A stretch of 64,000 nucleotides of DNA from Rhinopithecus roxellana. Its lineage: Eukaryota; Chordata; Mammalia; Primates; Cercopithecidae. The DNA is taken from contig NC_044553.1 in the NCBI RefSeq assembly GCF_007565055.1, positions 122,348,978 to 122,412,977 of the forward strand, given 5' to 3'. The notes below the pieces were generated by a model. The model made no database searches, was not told the DNA's origin, and saw nothing but the letters and a program-made list of their open reading frames with translations. Made by a program: the position numbers and the translations under genes. Positions 23,991 through 35,413 of the stretch are shown here, piece after piece (the stretch's first letter is position 1; each line of letters opens with the position of its first letter).

Positions 23991-25532
23991 CAATTCTGAA
24001 AAGTAACACCTTTGGTTATAGCACATTTTTATTTTAAAAGTATTGTTGAATTTGTTTTGCAATTATCTCCTTAGAACTTTACATTTATCTTTATCAAAGG
24101 AAACATACCTCATATTTTCTTATTTTAATAATAAGCTTCTAAGATTTTGGTATCAAGGTTATGCTGGCCTCATAAAATAAGTTGGGGATTATTCCCCATT
24201 TTTTATATTTTGAAGGAGTGTAAGCTTTGTGTTATGTATATATTTTCTCCTAAAGTTATTAGAAAAATTAATCAGGGAAGTTATCTAACTTGATATTTCC
24301 CTGTCAGAAGGGCTTCATTTTGTCATTTTTTCAATGGAAACGTATGAACAGAAAAATCAAGTCATAAATTTGAGAAGTTTGCTTATCTGAGCATTTTTTT
24401 AATACCACTTTGAAGCTGTGTTAGATAATGCCAACATCTATCACTGATGTCTGTTGCTTGTCTTTTCTAATGCAGTTTGAAGGTTTTTCTGTTTTATTCT
24501 TCAAATGCAAAATAATTTTGGATTTTATACTGTGCATTTTGAATATTATGTTGTGAGACCCTTCTTGTTTGAATTTTGTTCAAATCCTGTGTTTATTGAC
24601 ACATTTATTAAACATTTATGTTTTAGCCTTCTGTAGGCTGTGGTTACCATATCAGGCCAGTTTTCCAAACCTTTCAGTAATATCCACATTTGTTCTAGAT
24701 CTGTAGCACTTAGTGGTCAACTAGGAAAATGAGCAAAGGTCTATTGGCTATCTGAGTTCTCAGAGTCTTTAGTATGCTGATGATGATCAGGACCGTAAAT
24801 GTACAGGTCAGAGGTGAGTCCACGAGCTGATAAACAGCTTTTTGGGGTCACTTTCCCAAGCTCACGCTCTGCTATCTCTCCAGTACTTTCTGGTTTCCTG
24901 ACCTTCCCTTTTTCAGTCCTCTGGCCAAAAACTGCTCAGTTCCATAATTACAGTCTATACCGGGCCCACGCAGTGCAGAACAGAAAGAAAAATGAAAACA
25001 CCTGGGATTGACTCTGCTCTCCTGGAACCATAGCCACACCAAATGCTAGAGGGAGGTTCCCTGTCTTGGATACTTCACTCCTTCAGTTTTTCCATTGCTG
25101 GCTGTTTTTGCTCTTCCTGCTACCCACATTATACAATTGCCTGGGGCTAGGGTGCAGGAACTGAGGAAATGGGGAGAAAAAATGGGGGATTTCTCTGTCT
25201 TTCTCTACATTTCCCTTTTCTGGTCTTGGAGCCTGAGCTAGAGAATTTGCTGTTTCTATTTCTGCACCACAGTGCGCAGTTCTGGTTTTCTAACTGCAGT
25301 GAATTCAGACTGGGAAATACTCAAGGAAAAAAAGATTAAACTCACCAGCAGTTCATGTGTATTTTGAACTCTGATGGTTTCCTTTGATCAGCCTACTGAT
25401 GTTTATTTTGCAGAGTTCCCAAATTGCTACCTATGCATTCTGTTTAGGTTTTATAAGTTGTATTCGGTAGGAAAGGAGGTTGGTGTGTGTTTACCCCGTC
25501 TTCCCTGGAACTAAATCTGGAAAGTTAATTTT

Positions 25533-25822
25533 CCTTTTTTTTGAGACGGAGTCTCACTCTGTCACCCAGGCTAGCATGCAGTGGCGTGATCTCGGCTCAC
25601 TGAAACCTCCACCTCCCAGGCTCTAGCATTTCTCCTGCCTTAGCCTCCCAGGTAGCTGGGATTACAGGCACACGCCACCATGCCTGGCTAATTTTTTGTA
25701 TTTACTAGGGGCGGGGTTTCACCGTGTTTCCCAGACTGGTCTCAAACTCCTGAGCTCAGACCATCCACCCACCTCAGCCTCCCAAAGTGCTAGGATTACA
25801 GGTGTGAGGCACCATGCCCAGA
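25533..25822 (-). mobile_element. Alu element, antisense
   Basis: Antisense Alu from poly(T) and 'tgagacggagtctcactctg' to 'caccatgcccaga'. Flanks 'tggaaagttaatttt' and 'tggaaagttactttt' form the duplication with one or two changes. AluS-like age. Confidence 0.92.
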
Positions 25823-25837
25823 TGGAAAGTTACTTTT

Positions 25838-26594
25838 TATACCTGCTATTTACTTAAGATTACCCATATAATTTATATAGGCATAATTAGTTTTATCAAC
25901 ATATGATTTCTTAATTCACTTTATTTCCCTCTATGTTTTCTCTTTCTATAAACATATATCTTTACTGTTTAGTGAGTGTCTTTGTATGGTAAGCTCTCTG
26001 CCATCATATGTCTATAAATGTCTTTATTTTCCATTTGAATTGTGTATTTTTTATTGTCAAAATAATAGGAAAATAGAAGACAATTTAGACCAAGTATACT
26101 ACTTAATGAGTTATTACAAAATAAACTCCCTTTTACTCCACCCATAAATTAGAGAGAACTTGGCAGCAACCACAGAAGGTTCAGGCCACCTTCCCAAGGC
26201 AAGCACCATCCTCCCCTAACAAGACTAACTCCTGCTCTAGCTTTTGTGGAAATCCCCTGTATTACTTTTGATTATTGTTTTGTTATCTAGTTGAAGAGCC
26301 CCAAACAGTGAGTTTAGGTTAGCCTGATTTTTAAAAATTTCTCTGTATCTTCCTAAACTGAAAGTGTTTTTCATTTTAGAAGCCAATCCTGTAGAGTCAA
26401 GATTTTGCTGATTGCATTCCCATGGTAGAGTTTAACATTTCACTTATCCTCTAGATTTCCTGCAGATTAGTAGTTGAGTCTATAAACTTAATCTGATTTG
26501 GATTTCACTTTGGGGAGGAAGATTACTCCATCGGTGCTGTTGTGTTCATTGTGTTTATTGTCAAGAGCACACAATATATATTTACCTTTCCTTC
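25838..26594. other. AT-rich intergenic sequence, possibly old L1
   Basis: No gene or clear repeat boundaries. Parts resemble decayed antisense L1, but no diagnostic block was identified. Confidence 0.35.
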
Positions 26595-26886
26595 TTTTTT
26601 TTTTTGAGACAGAGTTTCGCTCTCATTGCCCAGGCTGGAGTGCAATGGCGCAATCTCAGTTCACTACAACCTCTGCCTCCTGGGTTCAAGTGATTCTCCT
26701 GCCTCCACCTCCCGAGTAGCTGGGATTACAGGCACCTGTTACCACCCCGGCTAATTTTTGTATTTTTAGTAGAGACAGGGTTTCACCACGTTGGCAGGCC
26801 AGTCTCAAACTCCTGACCTCAGGTGATCTGCCCACCTTGGCCTCCCAAAATGCTGGGATTACAGGCATGAGCCACTGTGCCTGGCC
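26595..26886 (-). mobile_element. Alu element, antisense
   Basis: Full antisense Alu from a poly(T) run to 'cactgtgcctggcc'. Diverged, AluS-like. Confidence 0.93.
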
Positions 26887-27559
26887 TTATCTTTCCTCTT
26901 TTTGTGATTGGTAGCAATAGATTCTTAGATGGCACTGCTTAGATTTGTTTAATTTGTAGATGTTGCAAAGTGGTAATGCTCCAGTTCTGTCATTCCCTCT
27001 TCCTTTAAAGATATCCACACATCTGCCATTAGCTTCCAAGTGGTAGTTTGCACAGGAAAGGAAGTATACATGTTCCCTTTATTTATGAGATTTTAACACA
27101 GATACCTGGTCCCTTAGCATCCTATAAAGTTAACTAATCAAGTAGGAGTGTGTGTGTGTGTGTGTGTGTGTCCAGGTGTCCGTGCAAACCGCCAACTTCA
27201 GATAGCATAATTCAAGAGTCACAGCTATGGAGCTACAAAATCCATCCCAGTATTTGTGATAAGGCCGTGTCTCACAACATCCTGCTGCTTGTTCCCAGGA
27301 AAACTGTTCCTAAGAGATGCTGAACTCTGCTAGCAGACAACCAACTTGAGCTCAAGGGCTCCCAGTGCTCCTGCTGAACCTTCTTTCCTGGCAGTCCAAG
27401 ACTCTTCCATGCCACCTTTCCTCCCTCTCTCCTTCACTTGGGATCAGATATACATTGCAGTCTGATAGATCTCTAGACTTCTCTAGCATGCGCCCTACTT
27501 TTTTCCCACAAGGTCTTTTCCTGCAATAAAATCCGTTCACATTTAATTCTATATTGGTG
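26887..27559. other. Intergenic sequence with a (GT)n run
   Basis: No gene recognised. It contains the microsatellite annotated separately. Confidence 0.4.
27148..27171. repeat. (GT)12 microsatellite
   Basis: Uninterrupted dinucleotide repeat, likely length-polymorphic. Confidence 0.95.
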
Positions 27560-28950
27560 TATCTGGACTAATACAGTGTATCGTTATGAGTTCACAGAGT
27601 CACCTGTTTGGTGTGTTTTGATTACGGTCATTATCCTTACTGATCCTCAAGTTGTCCTGTGGTTTGATGAGCGCCTGTTCTGCAGGTTGACTCCCAAGTT
27701 CCTTTAGCACAACCCTGTTGGTCTTGGCTGGTGCCCTCACTCTCTGTTGTATGATGATATTCTGAGCTCCTCTGTTCATTTTCTATATTTCCCACCCCAG
27801 ACCTAGAATTAGCCATTTCAACCATTTCTCTAAGAAGCTCTGGTACCTTTTAGTTCCAAATGTTATTTTTGGGCCTCTTCAGTGGACAGATTTAGGATAT
27901 CTATCTGTCTATCTATGAAAAATATCCTATGAGTTCAAATTCAGGATTGCAGAGTGCTTACTCTTAATCTTTTCTATTTCACACTTGCAGCTCCTAAAAG
28001 TCCTGGTTCTGAAGGGCCCCGGGGATTCAAATAACACATGTATTGCTTATTTTCTTCGTCTCACATTTCAAACAAAACATAAGCAGAGTAGCAATAGCAA
28101 CATTGTCACCAACATGATTATAGAGAAGCATTTAAAAATTGTTTTGCATATGCTTTTTCCATTTTCTCTTTCCCTTTTTAGAACATTCTGCTGTCCGCCC
28201 ATTGTCAAAGCATATAACTATTACATGCTCTACTCTCCCTCATATTGCAGATTTCGTCTTAGCTCTCCATGGAAATATATATTTAATGCTCAGTCAGTCT
28301 TTATGCCACTGTCTGTCCAGTAATGTTCATTATCTAAACCTCATTCTCAGTACATTACGAAGAAAGCGCCCATGGAAAATATTCTCTATGTTATTCCATA
28401 TTGATGACAGTTTGCTCCCTTTATACTTGAAAGTCAGTTTGTTAGGATATAAAATCCTTCACTCATTTTTTAAAAATTTGAATATCTTTATAATATTCCT
28501 TTTATTCTGGCACAAAATGCTTCTCTTGAAAGTCTGATGATAAGCTCATTTTCTCTTTGTTTTACATCACTTTTTCCTTTTCTCCCCTAAATATTTTGGT
28601 GTTGGTTGTTCTGAGTTGACTTTCCCAGGTATGCAATTTATTATTTCATTGTTTCAAATCTCTTGTTTATAAAATATTTTTTTTCAACAAAATGCCATTC
28701 TTAGTACTTGTTTTATTCCTTTATTTGGGATTTCTTCTTAGACCTGTATGTTGTGGTTTTTGTGGTTGGGGTGGTAGTCTTTTATATTATCACTTTTGCT
28801 CAAATTCTTGGCATATCATTAAAATTTTTTTTTAAAACCGTCCTCTCTTCTTCCACTTTTCTTAAGACATTATGTTGTGATTATTTGCATTGCTCTTGTG
28901 TTTATTTACAAAATTGTGGTTTTAAATTTATTTTTCCCTGAATTCTATAA
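27560..28950 (-). mobile_element. Ancient L1-related repeat, antisense (tentative)
   Basis: 27640-28060 shares ordered blocks with 46080-46400 of this window ('gaattagccatttc' type, then a 'ggtacctttta' block and a tatc-rich stretch). That shows both are copies of one old interspersed family. 28340-28620 resembles the antisense 5' part of L1M. Family assignment is uncertain. Confidence 0.4.
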
Positions 28951-28956
28951 TTTGTT

Positions 28957-29255
28957 TTTTTGGGTTTTTTTTGAGATGGAGTCTCGCTCTGTTGCCCGGG
29001 CTAGAGTGCAGTGGCATGATCTCGGCTCACTGCAACCTCCCATCTCCCGGGTTCACGCCATTCTCCTGCCTCAGCCTCCAGAGTAGCTGGGACTACAGGT
29101 GCCCACCACCACGTCCAGCTAATTTTTTATATTTTTAATAGAGACAGGGTTTCACCGTGTTAGCCAGGATGGTCTCAATCTACTGACCTCGTGATCTGCC
29201 TACCTCGGCCTCCCAAAGTGCTGGGATTACAGGCGTGAGCCACCGCGCCCAGCCC
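28957..29255 (-). mobile_element. Alu element (AluY-like), antisense
   Basis: Antisense Alu preceded by an interrupted poly(T). It is bracketed by 'ctgaattctataattt' and 'ctgaattctaccattt', a slightly diverged target-site duplication. Confidence 0.93.
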
Positions 29256-29619
29256 CTGAATTCTACCATTTAATTTACACTGTTCTCTTGTTTTTTGCGT
29301 CTATTTTGTTAGACAATTATATTAAAAGTTATAGGATATAGCTTTCTCTAAACAACTAAAGTGTATCCCTCTGTTGGCAGACTTTTAATCCTTTCATCAA
29401 AATGTCTTTCTGGCAAGTATTTAACAGTTTTTTCCATAGAATGTTTGTATTCCTTTGATTTATTTCCCTTTTACTAACTTTACATGAAATTGTAGTTCTT
29501 CTAAATTTTCAGAATGGGGACATGATTTAGAAGCATTTCTTATATCACAGCTCTCCAGTACTGTGGTAGTTTTGTAATGTGCCTATTTGACAAGGCCAAA
29601 CTGTTTTTCAGAATTCCCT
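29256..29619. other. Intergenic sequence, no feature recognised
   Basis: AT-rich, with no gene or diagnostic repeat. Confidence 0.4.
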
Positions 29620-30047
29620 TCACTGTATTTTTTTGGTTAGACTAGAGAGGTTTTTGTGGGAGCTTTGGAAGGAAGACATGGGACGCCAGCCATTTTGGAG
29701 CTTACAGATATTGGAACTGATCTGCTGACTCACTTCCTTGGTGTGAAGCAGTGGCTGGGCTTCATCCTCCACTGGATCTTCCTTCAGCTTCTGCATCTTC
29801 TGGGCCAAGCGTGTGTTTAGCTCCGTGACACAGAGCCACAGCTTCTGCAGGATACCACTTCCACTAATGTCAGGGGCAGCCAGTCTGACCCGGATGTCAG
29901 CCCATCCTCACAAGGTTCCAACATGTGCTTGTGAGTTCCTGCTTGCTGTTGCTCTTCCCCACTGTACAGACATCTTCCCTTCCTGGCTAACTGCCTCGCT
30001 GTGAACTCCAGACTGCAGTTCCAGAGGCAAATATAACAGCTTCTCAA
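29620..30047 (-). pseudogene. Coding-like remnant of unknown origin
   Basis: On the minus strand a frame of about 95 codons runs from about 29905 to a stop at 29620-29622. It is continuous with an earlier open stretch after one in-frame TGA near 29910. The peptide (KLWLCVTELNTRLAQKMQ, then KLKEDPVEDEAQPLLHTKEV) is polar and helix-prone, with protein-like composition, unlike surrounding repeat-derived frames. I do not recognise the family. No splice sites, poly(A) tail or flanking duplications were seen. It may be a processed-pseudogene fragment, an old exon or chance. Confidence 0.25.
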
Positions 30048-30511
30048 AGGCTGGTGAACCAGCTCCTAAGATTTGCTGTTACACAGTCATACACACAAAC
30101 ATGCACACAGACATGCTAGGGGTGCTGCTTCTCTGATTGAATTGTGACTGCTGATACAAGTGACCTGTCATTTTGAGAAAGTGTTAGAAAACATGGCATT
30201 TTGCTTTCTAGGAGTCTGACTCTATTCCCCTCCCCAGTCATAACTGGACTTTAATTTCCCTTTTCTCTTTTGTTATCCCCATCCAGTTCAGTTTGAACTC
30301 TGACCTTCCAGTTTCCTCCCATTGTGGGGCTTTGTCCTGAAGGGAGGTTTGCTGATTGTTACTGAGTGTTTTCAGGACCTTGTCTGTTCTGCTGTCCTTA
30401 CTGAGACCTTCTGGCTTTCCCTGGCTTTAAGAATGAGCAAATCCTTCCCAATTCCAACTGCTTTCAAAAGTTGGCCTTCTGGGGATGTCCAGAAAGTAGC
30501 CATTGGCAGGG
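30048..30511. other. Intergenic sequence, no feature recognised
   Basis: No recognised gene or repeat. The last five bases (30507-30511, caggg) are the left duplication of the adjacent LTR. Confidence 0.45.
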
Positions 30512-31061
30512 TGTGTTAGTCAGGGTTCCCTAGAGGGACAAAACAAATAGGATAGATGTATATATAAAGGGCAGTTTATTAAGGAGTATTGATTCACACA
30601 ATCACAAGGTGAAGCCCCACAATGGCCGTCTGCAAGCTGAGGAGCAAAGAAGCCAGTCCTAGTCCCCAGACCTCAAAAGTAGGGAAGCCGACACTGCAGC
30701 CGTCAGTCTGTGGCTGAAGGCCTGAGAGTCCCAGGCAAATCACTGGTGTAAGTCCAAGAATCCAAAAGCTGAAGAACTTGGAGTCGGATGTTGGAGGGCA
30801 GGAAGCATCCAGCACAGGAGAAAGATGAAGACCAGAAGACTCAGAAAGCTAAGTCCTTCCAAATTCTGCCTGCTTTATTCTAGCCGTGCTGGCAGCTGAT
30901 TAGATGGTGCCCACTGCAGATTGAGGGTAGGTGGGTCCACCTTTCCCAGTCCACTGATTCAAATGTTAATCTCTTTTGGCAACACCCTCACAGACACACC
31001 CAGGATCAATACTTTGCATCCGTCAATCCAATCAAGTTGACACTCAATATCAACCGTCACA
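30512..31061 (-). mobile_element. Solo LTR (ERVL/MaLR type), antisense, perfect 5-bp TSD
   Basis: A 550-bp element starting tgtgttagtcagggtt and ending aaccgtcaca, so it has the TG...CA ends of an LTR. It is flanked by a perfect 5-bp duplication, caggg at 30507-30511 and 31062-31066. Internal blocks ('ggccgtctgcaagctgagga', 'gtccaagaatccaaaagctg', 'caatccaatcaagttgacac') match a common primate LTR class, possibly MLT2-like. The exact subfamily is not certain. Confidence 0.75.
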
Positions 31062-31106
31062 CAGGGCTTGCCATGTAATTTTGTGAGACCCAATGCAAAA
31101 CAAAAT

Positions 31107-31178
31107 GTGCCCATTGCAGATTGAGGGTAGGTGGGTCCACCTTTCCCGGTCCACTGACTCAAATGTTAATCTCTTTTG
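31107..31178. repeat. 72-bp duplicate of an LTR segment
   Basis: Matches 30907-30978 at an exact offset of 200 bp with three mismatches. The first copy is inside the LTR. This one lies beyond the LTR end and its duplication, so it is an extra copy and not part of the element. Confidence 0.85.
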
Positions 31179-31179
31179 A

Positions 31180-33380
31180 GATGTTACCATTGAGAGAAAC
31201 TAGGCAAAGCCTACACAGCATATCTCCATATTATTTCTTACAATTACATATGAATCTAAAATTATGCCAAAATTTTTAAAGTTTAATGAAGAAAGAACAG
31301 TTCTTTAATAGTGTGATTTTCTTTTCCGTACAGATTGCATGAATTTCTTTGTTGTATTTTTCTAAGTGTTTTAGAGATTTTGTTTCTATTGTAAATTGAA
31401 TCTTACTGTCTATTACATTTTCTTAACAGTTATTACTGGTTTCAAGGGATACCATTCATTTTTATATGCTGGTCTTGGATCTGGAAATGTCTCTAGATTC
31501 TCTTGGTTGTTCTTACAGCTTGTCTGTTGAGTCTCTTTTTCTATGGGTTTTCAATGCAAATAGCATTTAACTGTAAAGCTGATTGTAAGAATGCATTGAG
31601 AAAAAGAAAACCATGTGAGTTTCTTCTTTATCTGCACTTGTAAAAAATTTACACTGGTAGATTTTTCTGATCATAAAATAATCTGATGTTGAATCATTTC
31701 TGATGGCGTTCTTGCTTTCCTGGTATAAATGCTTCACAATCATTTTGTTTCATTAATTTAAAAATACACTCTTGGGTTTAGTTAGCCTACTCCATTATTC
31801 CATTTCTGATTTCTGAGTGTATGTTCGCCCGTGAAATCGGTCTGTCCTTTTCTTTGCTTGTAATTTACTTGCTCTGTTTTGGTACCAAGGTTATGAACTG
31901 ACTTCATTAAATGAGTTTGGAAGCTTATCTTCAAGTTCTGTTTTCCGTAACAGATTATTTAAAATATGGGTTACACATTCTTTGAGAGTTTGGTAGAATT
32001 TACCCATGTAATAGTGTCTGGGTTGGCAGCTTCTGGGCAAGGGGAAAATTTGATCCCCATTTAAATACTTTTATTTGTTATTGGCCTTTATAACATTTTT
32101 CTTTCTTTTGGTACCAAATTTGTTATTTTAAGTTTCTTCATAAAATTTTTTACTTCATCTAGTTTTTTTAACTTGGCGTATAATGGTTGGACATATTTTG
32201 AGGTACATGTGACATTTTGATAGCTGTATACAACGTGTAATGATCAAATCAGGGCAATCAGGACATCCATTACCCCAACGATTTATCTTTTTTTGTGCAT
32301 GTTGGGAGTATAAATCTTTCAGTTATTTTGAAATATGTAATAAATTATTGTTAACTATAATTTTCTACTATACTGTCAAATACTGGAACTTACTTCATCT
32401 ATCTAACTGTATCTTTGTGTCTATTAAGAATTTTACACTTAGTCCTCTATAGCTGTTCATAAAATTGTTGTCAAAAATGTTTAAATCAAATTGTTTTTCA
32501 AATGTGTATAAAATAAATACTTCACTCTCTAAGAGGAGAGTACTTCCAAGCCTTTAATGATATCCCATTTTTTCCCCCAGATACTCTTCAAATGGAATTC
32601 TTAATCTGGTTTACTTGTGCTCTTGTGGCTAAAATGTCCAATTGTCATCCTAGAGTTTTCTCTTTTCATCGTCCTGGGGATTCTTCTTTGGTTGTTTTCT
32701 GAAATTTTTTTGGTCCCATACTTACCTGTTTCTTCTATTACTGTCATATTGTAGTATAGCAAATACTTCTAAGGAAGCGTGCACAAAAATCAGCAATCAC
32801 ACGCTTTGAGGCCTATCTGAAAGCATCTTCACTGTGTCCCCATATGAGATCGACTGACTGTTATACAGAAGTCTGGATTGGAAATATTTTTTCTTTAGTA
32901 GGAAGGTCAAGGCATTGTTTATTGTCTGAGGTCATTTCCATGAGTCACGTTTTTTATTTGTCTTTTTAAAATCCATAAGGTTGCCCCTTCCCCTCATATT
33001 CCAAAATACCACAGTGGTTAGTTTCATGCGATTCCACATCTTACACCATGTCAGGTGTGCAGTAGGACCTTTCAATCTGGAGGCTCATGCCTGAGAGTCT
33101 GAGAAACTTTCTAGTATTATTTCATTGTCATTTTTCTTCCTTTATATCTGTCCTTGCTTTTCAGAACTGTGATTATTTGGATATTGGCCCTTCCAGAGGT
33201 ATTATTTCCCCGTACACTTGGTTTCTTGTTTTGCTCTTTCTGAGAGAACAATTCCACTCTTATCTTCTGGCCCTTCAATCAAATATTTTGTTTTTCCCAT
33301 CACATTTTTTTAAATTTCCAAGAATTTTTTTCTGCATGCTTTTTAAAAGCATCCTGCTTTATTCCTTGGCCTCACTGCCC
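31180..33380 (-). mobile_element. Ancient L1M fragments, antisense
   Basis: 31440-32110 follows the antisense ORF2 order ('ttatatgctggtcttggatc', later 'gttttggtaccaaggttatg'). 32140-32460 resembles an antisense L1 3'-UTR ('gttaactataattttctac'), so at least two copies are joined. 32500-33380 is poorly recognised. Confidence 0.5.
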
Positions 33381-33418
33381 ATAGGCACTTAGCTTTCTGT
33401 GGACTTCGTTGGTAACAT

Positions 33419-33498
33419 TAAGAGATGTTACAAACTTTTGAAAGTGTGAAAGTAAACTAATGGAGTTTCTCACTTTTAAAAGTTTGTAACACCTCTTA
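33419..33498. repeat. 80-bp palindrome (hairpin or MITE-like)
   Basis: Arms 33419-33446 and 33471-33498 are reverse complements with two mismatches in 28 (core gttacaaactttt). An extra gaaa/tttc pairing continues inward. The size is that of a small mariner-type MITE, but the sequence is not MADE1 and I cannot name it. Confidence 0.8.
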
Positions 33499-33769
33499 TG
33501 TCATCTTATTTGCTCTGTCCTTTTCCACTGATGCTTTATTTTTTCTCATTATTCTGATTTCAGTGAAATTTTAAATATAGGCTTAATCTGTCATGTTTAA
33601 AAGAAGTTTCTTAAAATTAAAAAATCTAGTACATTTATGTCAATTCCCTTCATTGATATTCCATTTATTTGCATTTTAATTTTGGAGCATAACTTTGCCA
33701 GACAGCAGTCTACATAATAATCTTCCTTTTAATAACCAGGCTTCATTTTTGTAATAATCTTCTTTAAGG

Positions 33770-35150
33770 AAAAATAAAACAATGGCTATAGAAGTTTATA
33801 AATTACTAAACAAATTCTGAAAATAAAGCACAAGTTTGGACAGTTATCCTACCTTAAAGCAACACATACAAAACTGTTTTAATAAAAAGCAATGTGCTAC
33901 TAGAACAGGAGCAATAGAATAGCCTGGGCAGTGCAGGCAGAGCCACGCATGTATTCAGGGATAGAGTGTATGATGGTGGTTGCATTACCATTCACGAGAA
34001 TTTGTTTATTACTGCGTAAATGGTGTTGCATAAACAGACTGAGTACCCACTGAGAGAAATGAAACTGGATTCCTACCTTACATGTGTACAAAAAATAGTA
34101 TTGAATAAGTTACAATTCTATAAAGAAAGTAAATCTGCTAAGCTAACAGGTGAAGATACAGAATACCTCTGTGAATTGAGATGGAGAAATCCTCCTTAAC
34201 AAGACCCAAGAATCACACACACTGAAAGGAAGGATTGATGGACATCACTCATTCAGAATTTGTTTCTGTGTTGCCAAGGTAAAGTTAGCATACAGATAAC
34301 AGATGGAGGTCTATTCTTTTAAGTGCCCAAAACTCGCAGAGTACTTCTGCAAATCAGTATGGAAAAGGCAACCATCCAATAGAAAAAGAATGGACCATGG
34401 ACATGAGAAAGCTCTTCAGGTGGAAAACCAGACAGAATACGTGCTAAATGAATGCATGTATGCTTAACCTCACTAATTATCTGAGACATGCAACTCCAAA
34501 CATCATACTGCCGTACTAACATCAGAGTGGCAAAATTAGAAAATTTGATCGGGGTGGGCGGGCGGGGCCGGGGGTGGGGTCGGCGGGGGACCGTCCCCCG
34601 ACCGATAAAAAAAAAAAAAAAAAAAAAAGAAAGAAAATTTGATCATGTTAAATCCTAGTGAGGATGTGGAGAAATGGAAACCTTTGTTTACTTTGGAAAT
34701 TGAAAACTAGTGAAGCCATTCTGGAGGGCAATCGTTAACAATTATGTATGTGTATGCCATCTAACCTGGGAATTCTCCTCCAGGCTGTATCCCACAAAGA
34801 AAATCTCAGTGGTAAGCACAGAGAGACCACTACAAAGTGATGCATTCAGCCTTGGTTATGAGAGCAAAGAGCTGGGGCTAACCTGAAAGCCTTCCTTACA
34901 GAAATGGATAAGGATGTGTGTTGCACTGTTTAGATCTCAGCAGCGGTCCACGCAGAGAATTAGATTTATAGATATCCACGTATTTGTGGCTAATAAACAA
35001 AGCATTATTTGCATTAATCACATAAACACACGACTACTCTATATCATACATACATTTAAGTGAATGTATAAAAATGGTTTGAAAAGATTCTCTTTAGATA
35101 CAATGTGTGTACATTGTAAAGGTCAGGGTAGGGAGTGGAATGGGAAAAGG
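33770..35150 (+). mobile_element. Ancient L1M ORF2 3' part, sense
   Basis: Decayed but ordered C-terminal ORF2 and 3' sequence: 'gaaactggattcctacctta' near 34059, 'gaggatgtggagaaatggaa' near 34660, 'agccattctggagggcaat' near 34714. It is interrupted by the GC-rich retro-insertion at 34551. Confidence 0.65.
34551..34631 (+). pseudogene. Retrotransposed 28S rRNA fragment with poly(A) tail
   Basis: A 54-base block of extreme GC content (34551-34604) sits in AT-rich old L1. From memory it is identical to part of expansion segment ES7 (D2 region) of primate 28S rRNA, beginning at ggggtgggcgggcgggg and ending at gtcccccgaccg. It is followed directly by 'at' and 22 A residues, then gaaa. A perfect 13-bp duplication agaaaatttgatc brackets it (34538-34550 and 34632-34644). 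The empty site, read on the minus strand as ttttct/aatt, suits the L1 endonuclease. Together these indicate insertion of a tailed rRNA fragment by L1 machinery. Non-coding and not a functional rRNA gene. Confidence 0.85.
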
Positions 35151-35173
35151 ATTCATGGATTAAATAACTAACA

Positions 35174-35318
35174 GAAAGGAAAGAAGGAAGGAAAGGAAGG
35201 AAGGAGGGAAAGAAAAGAAAAAGAAAGAAATAGGAGGAGGAGAAGGGGGTAGGGAAGAAGGAAGGAAAGAAGGAAGGAAGGAAGGGAAAGGAGGGAAGAA
35301 AAGAAAGAAAAAAGGGAA
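35174..35318. repeat. Polypurine (GGAA/GAAA)n tract
   Basis: About 145 bases of nearly pure A/G in ggaa, gaaa and gga units. Such mirror-like tracts can form triplex DNA and vary in length. Confidence 0.92.
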
Positions 35319-35382
35319 CTTTGTACAGACCTGATGTTAAGTGTGCCAAAAACTGGGGAATATAGTTAACTTTGTTCATCTG

Positions 35383-35387
<5 letters not shown>

Positions 35388-35413
<26 letters not shown>

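Larger units (their letters stand above)
21430..25520 (-). mobile_element. Ancient L1M element (ORF2 to 5' region), antisense, interrupted
   Basis: Antisense order is kept: the 3' part of ORF2 at 21470-22200 ('tttgcattttcctgatgact'), the reverse-transcriptase region at 22500-23400 and 24030-24320, and a 5'-UTR-like block at 24540-25480. It is interrupted by the LTR at 22745 and by a non-L1 island at about 23440-23990. No frame survives. Confidence 0.6.

Noticed and set aside
34551..34604. GC-rich block considered as a CpG-island promoter, sequencing vector or misassembly
   Set aside because: The immediate poly(A), the perfect 13-bp flanking duplication and the recalled identity to 28S rRNA explain it better as a retro-insertion.
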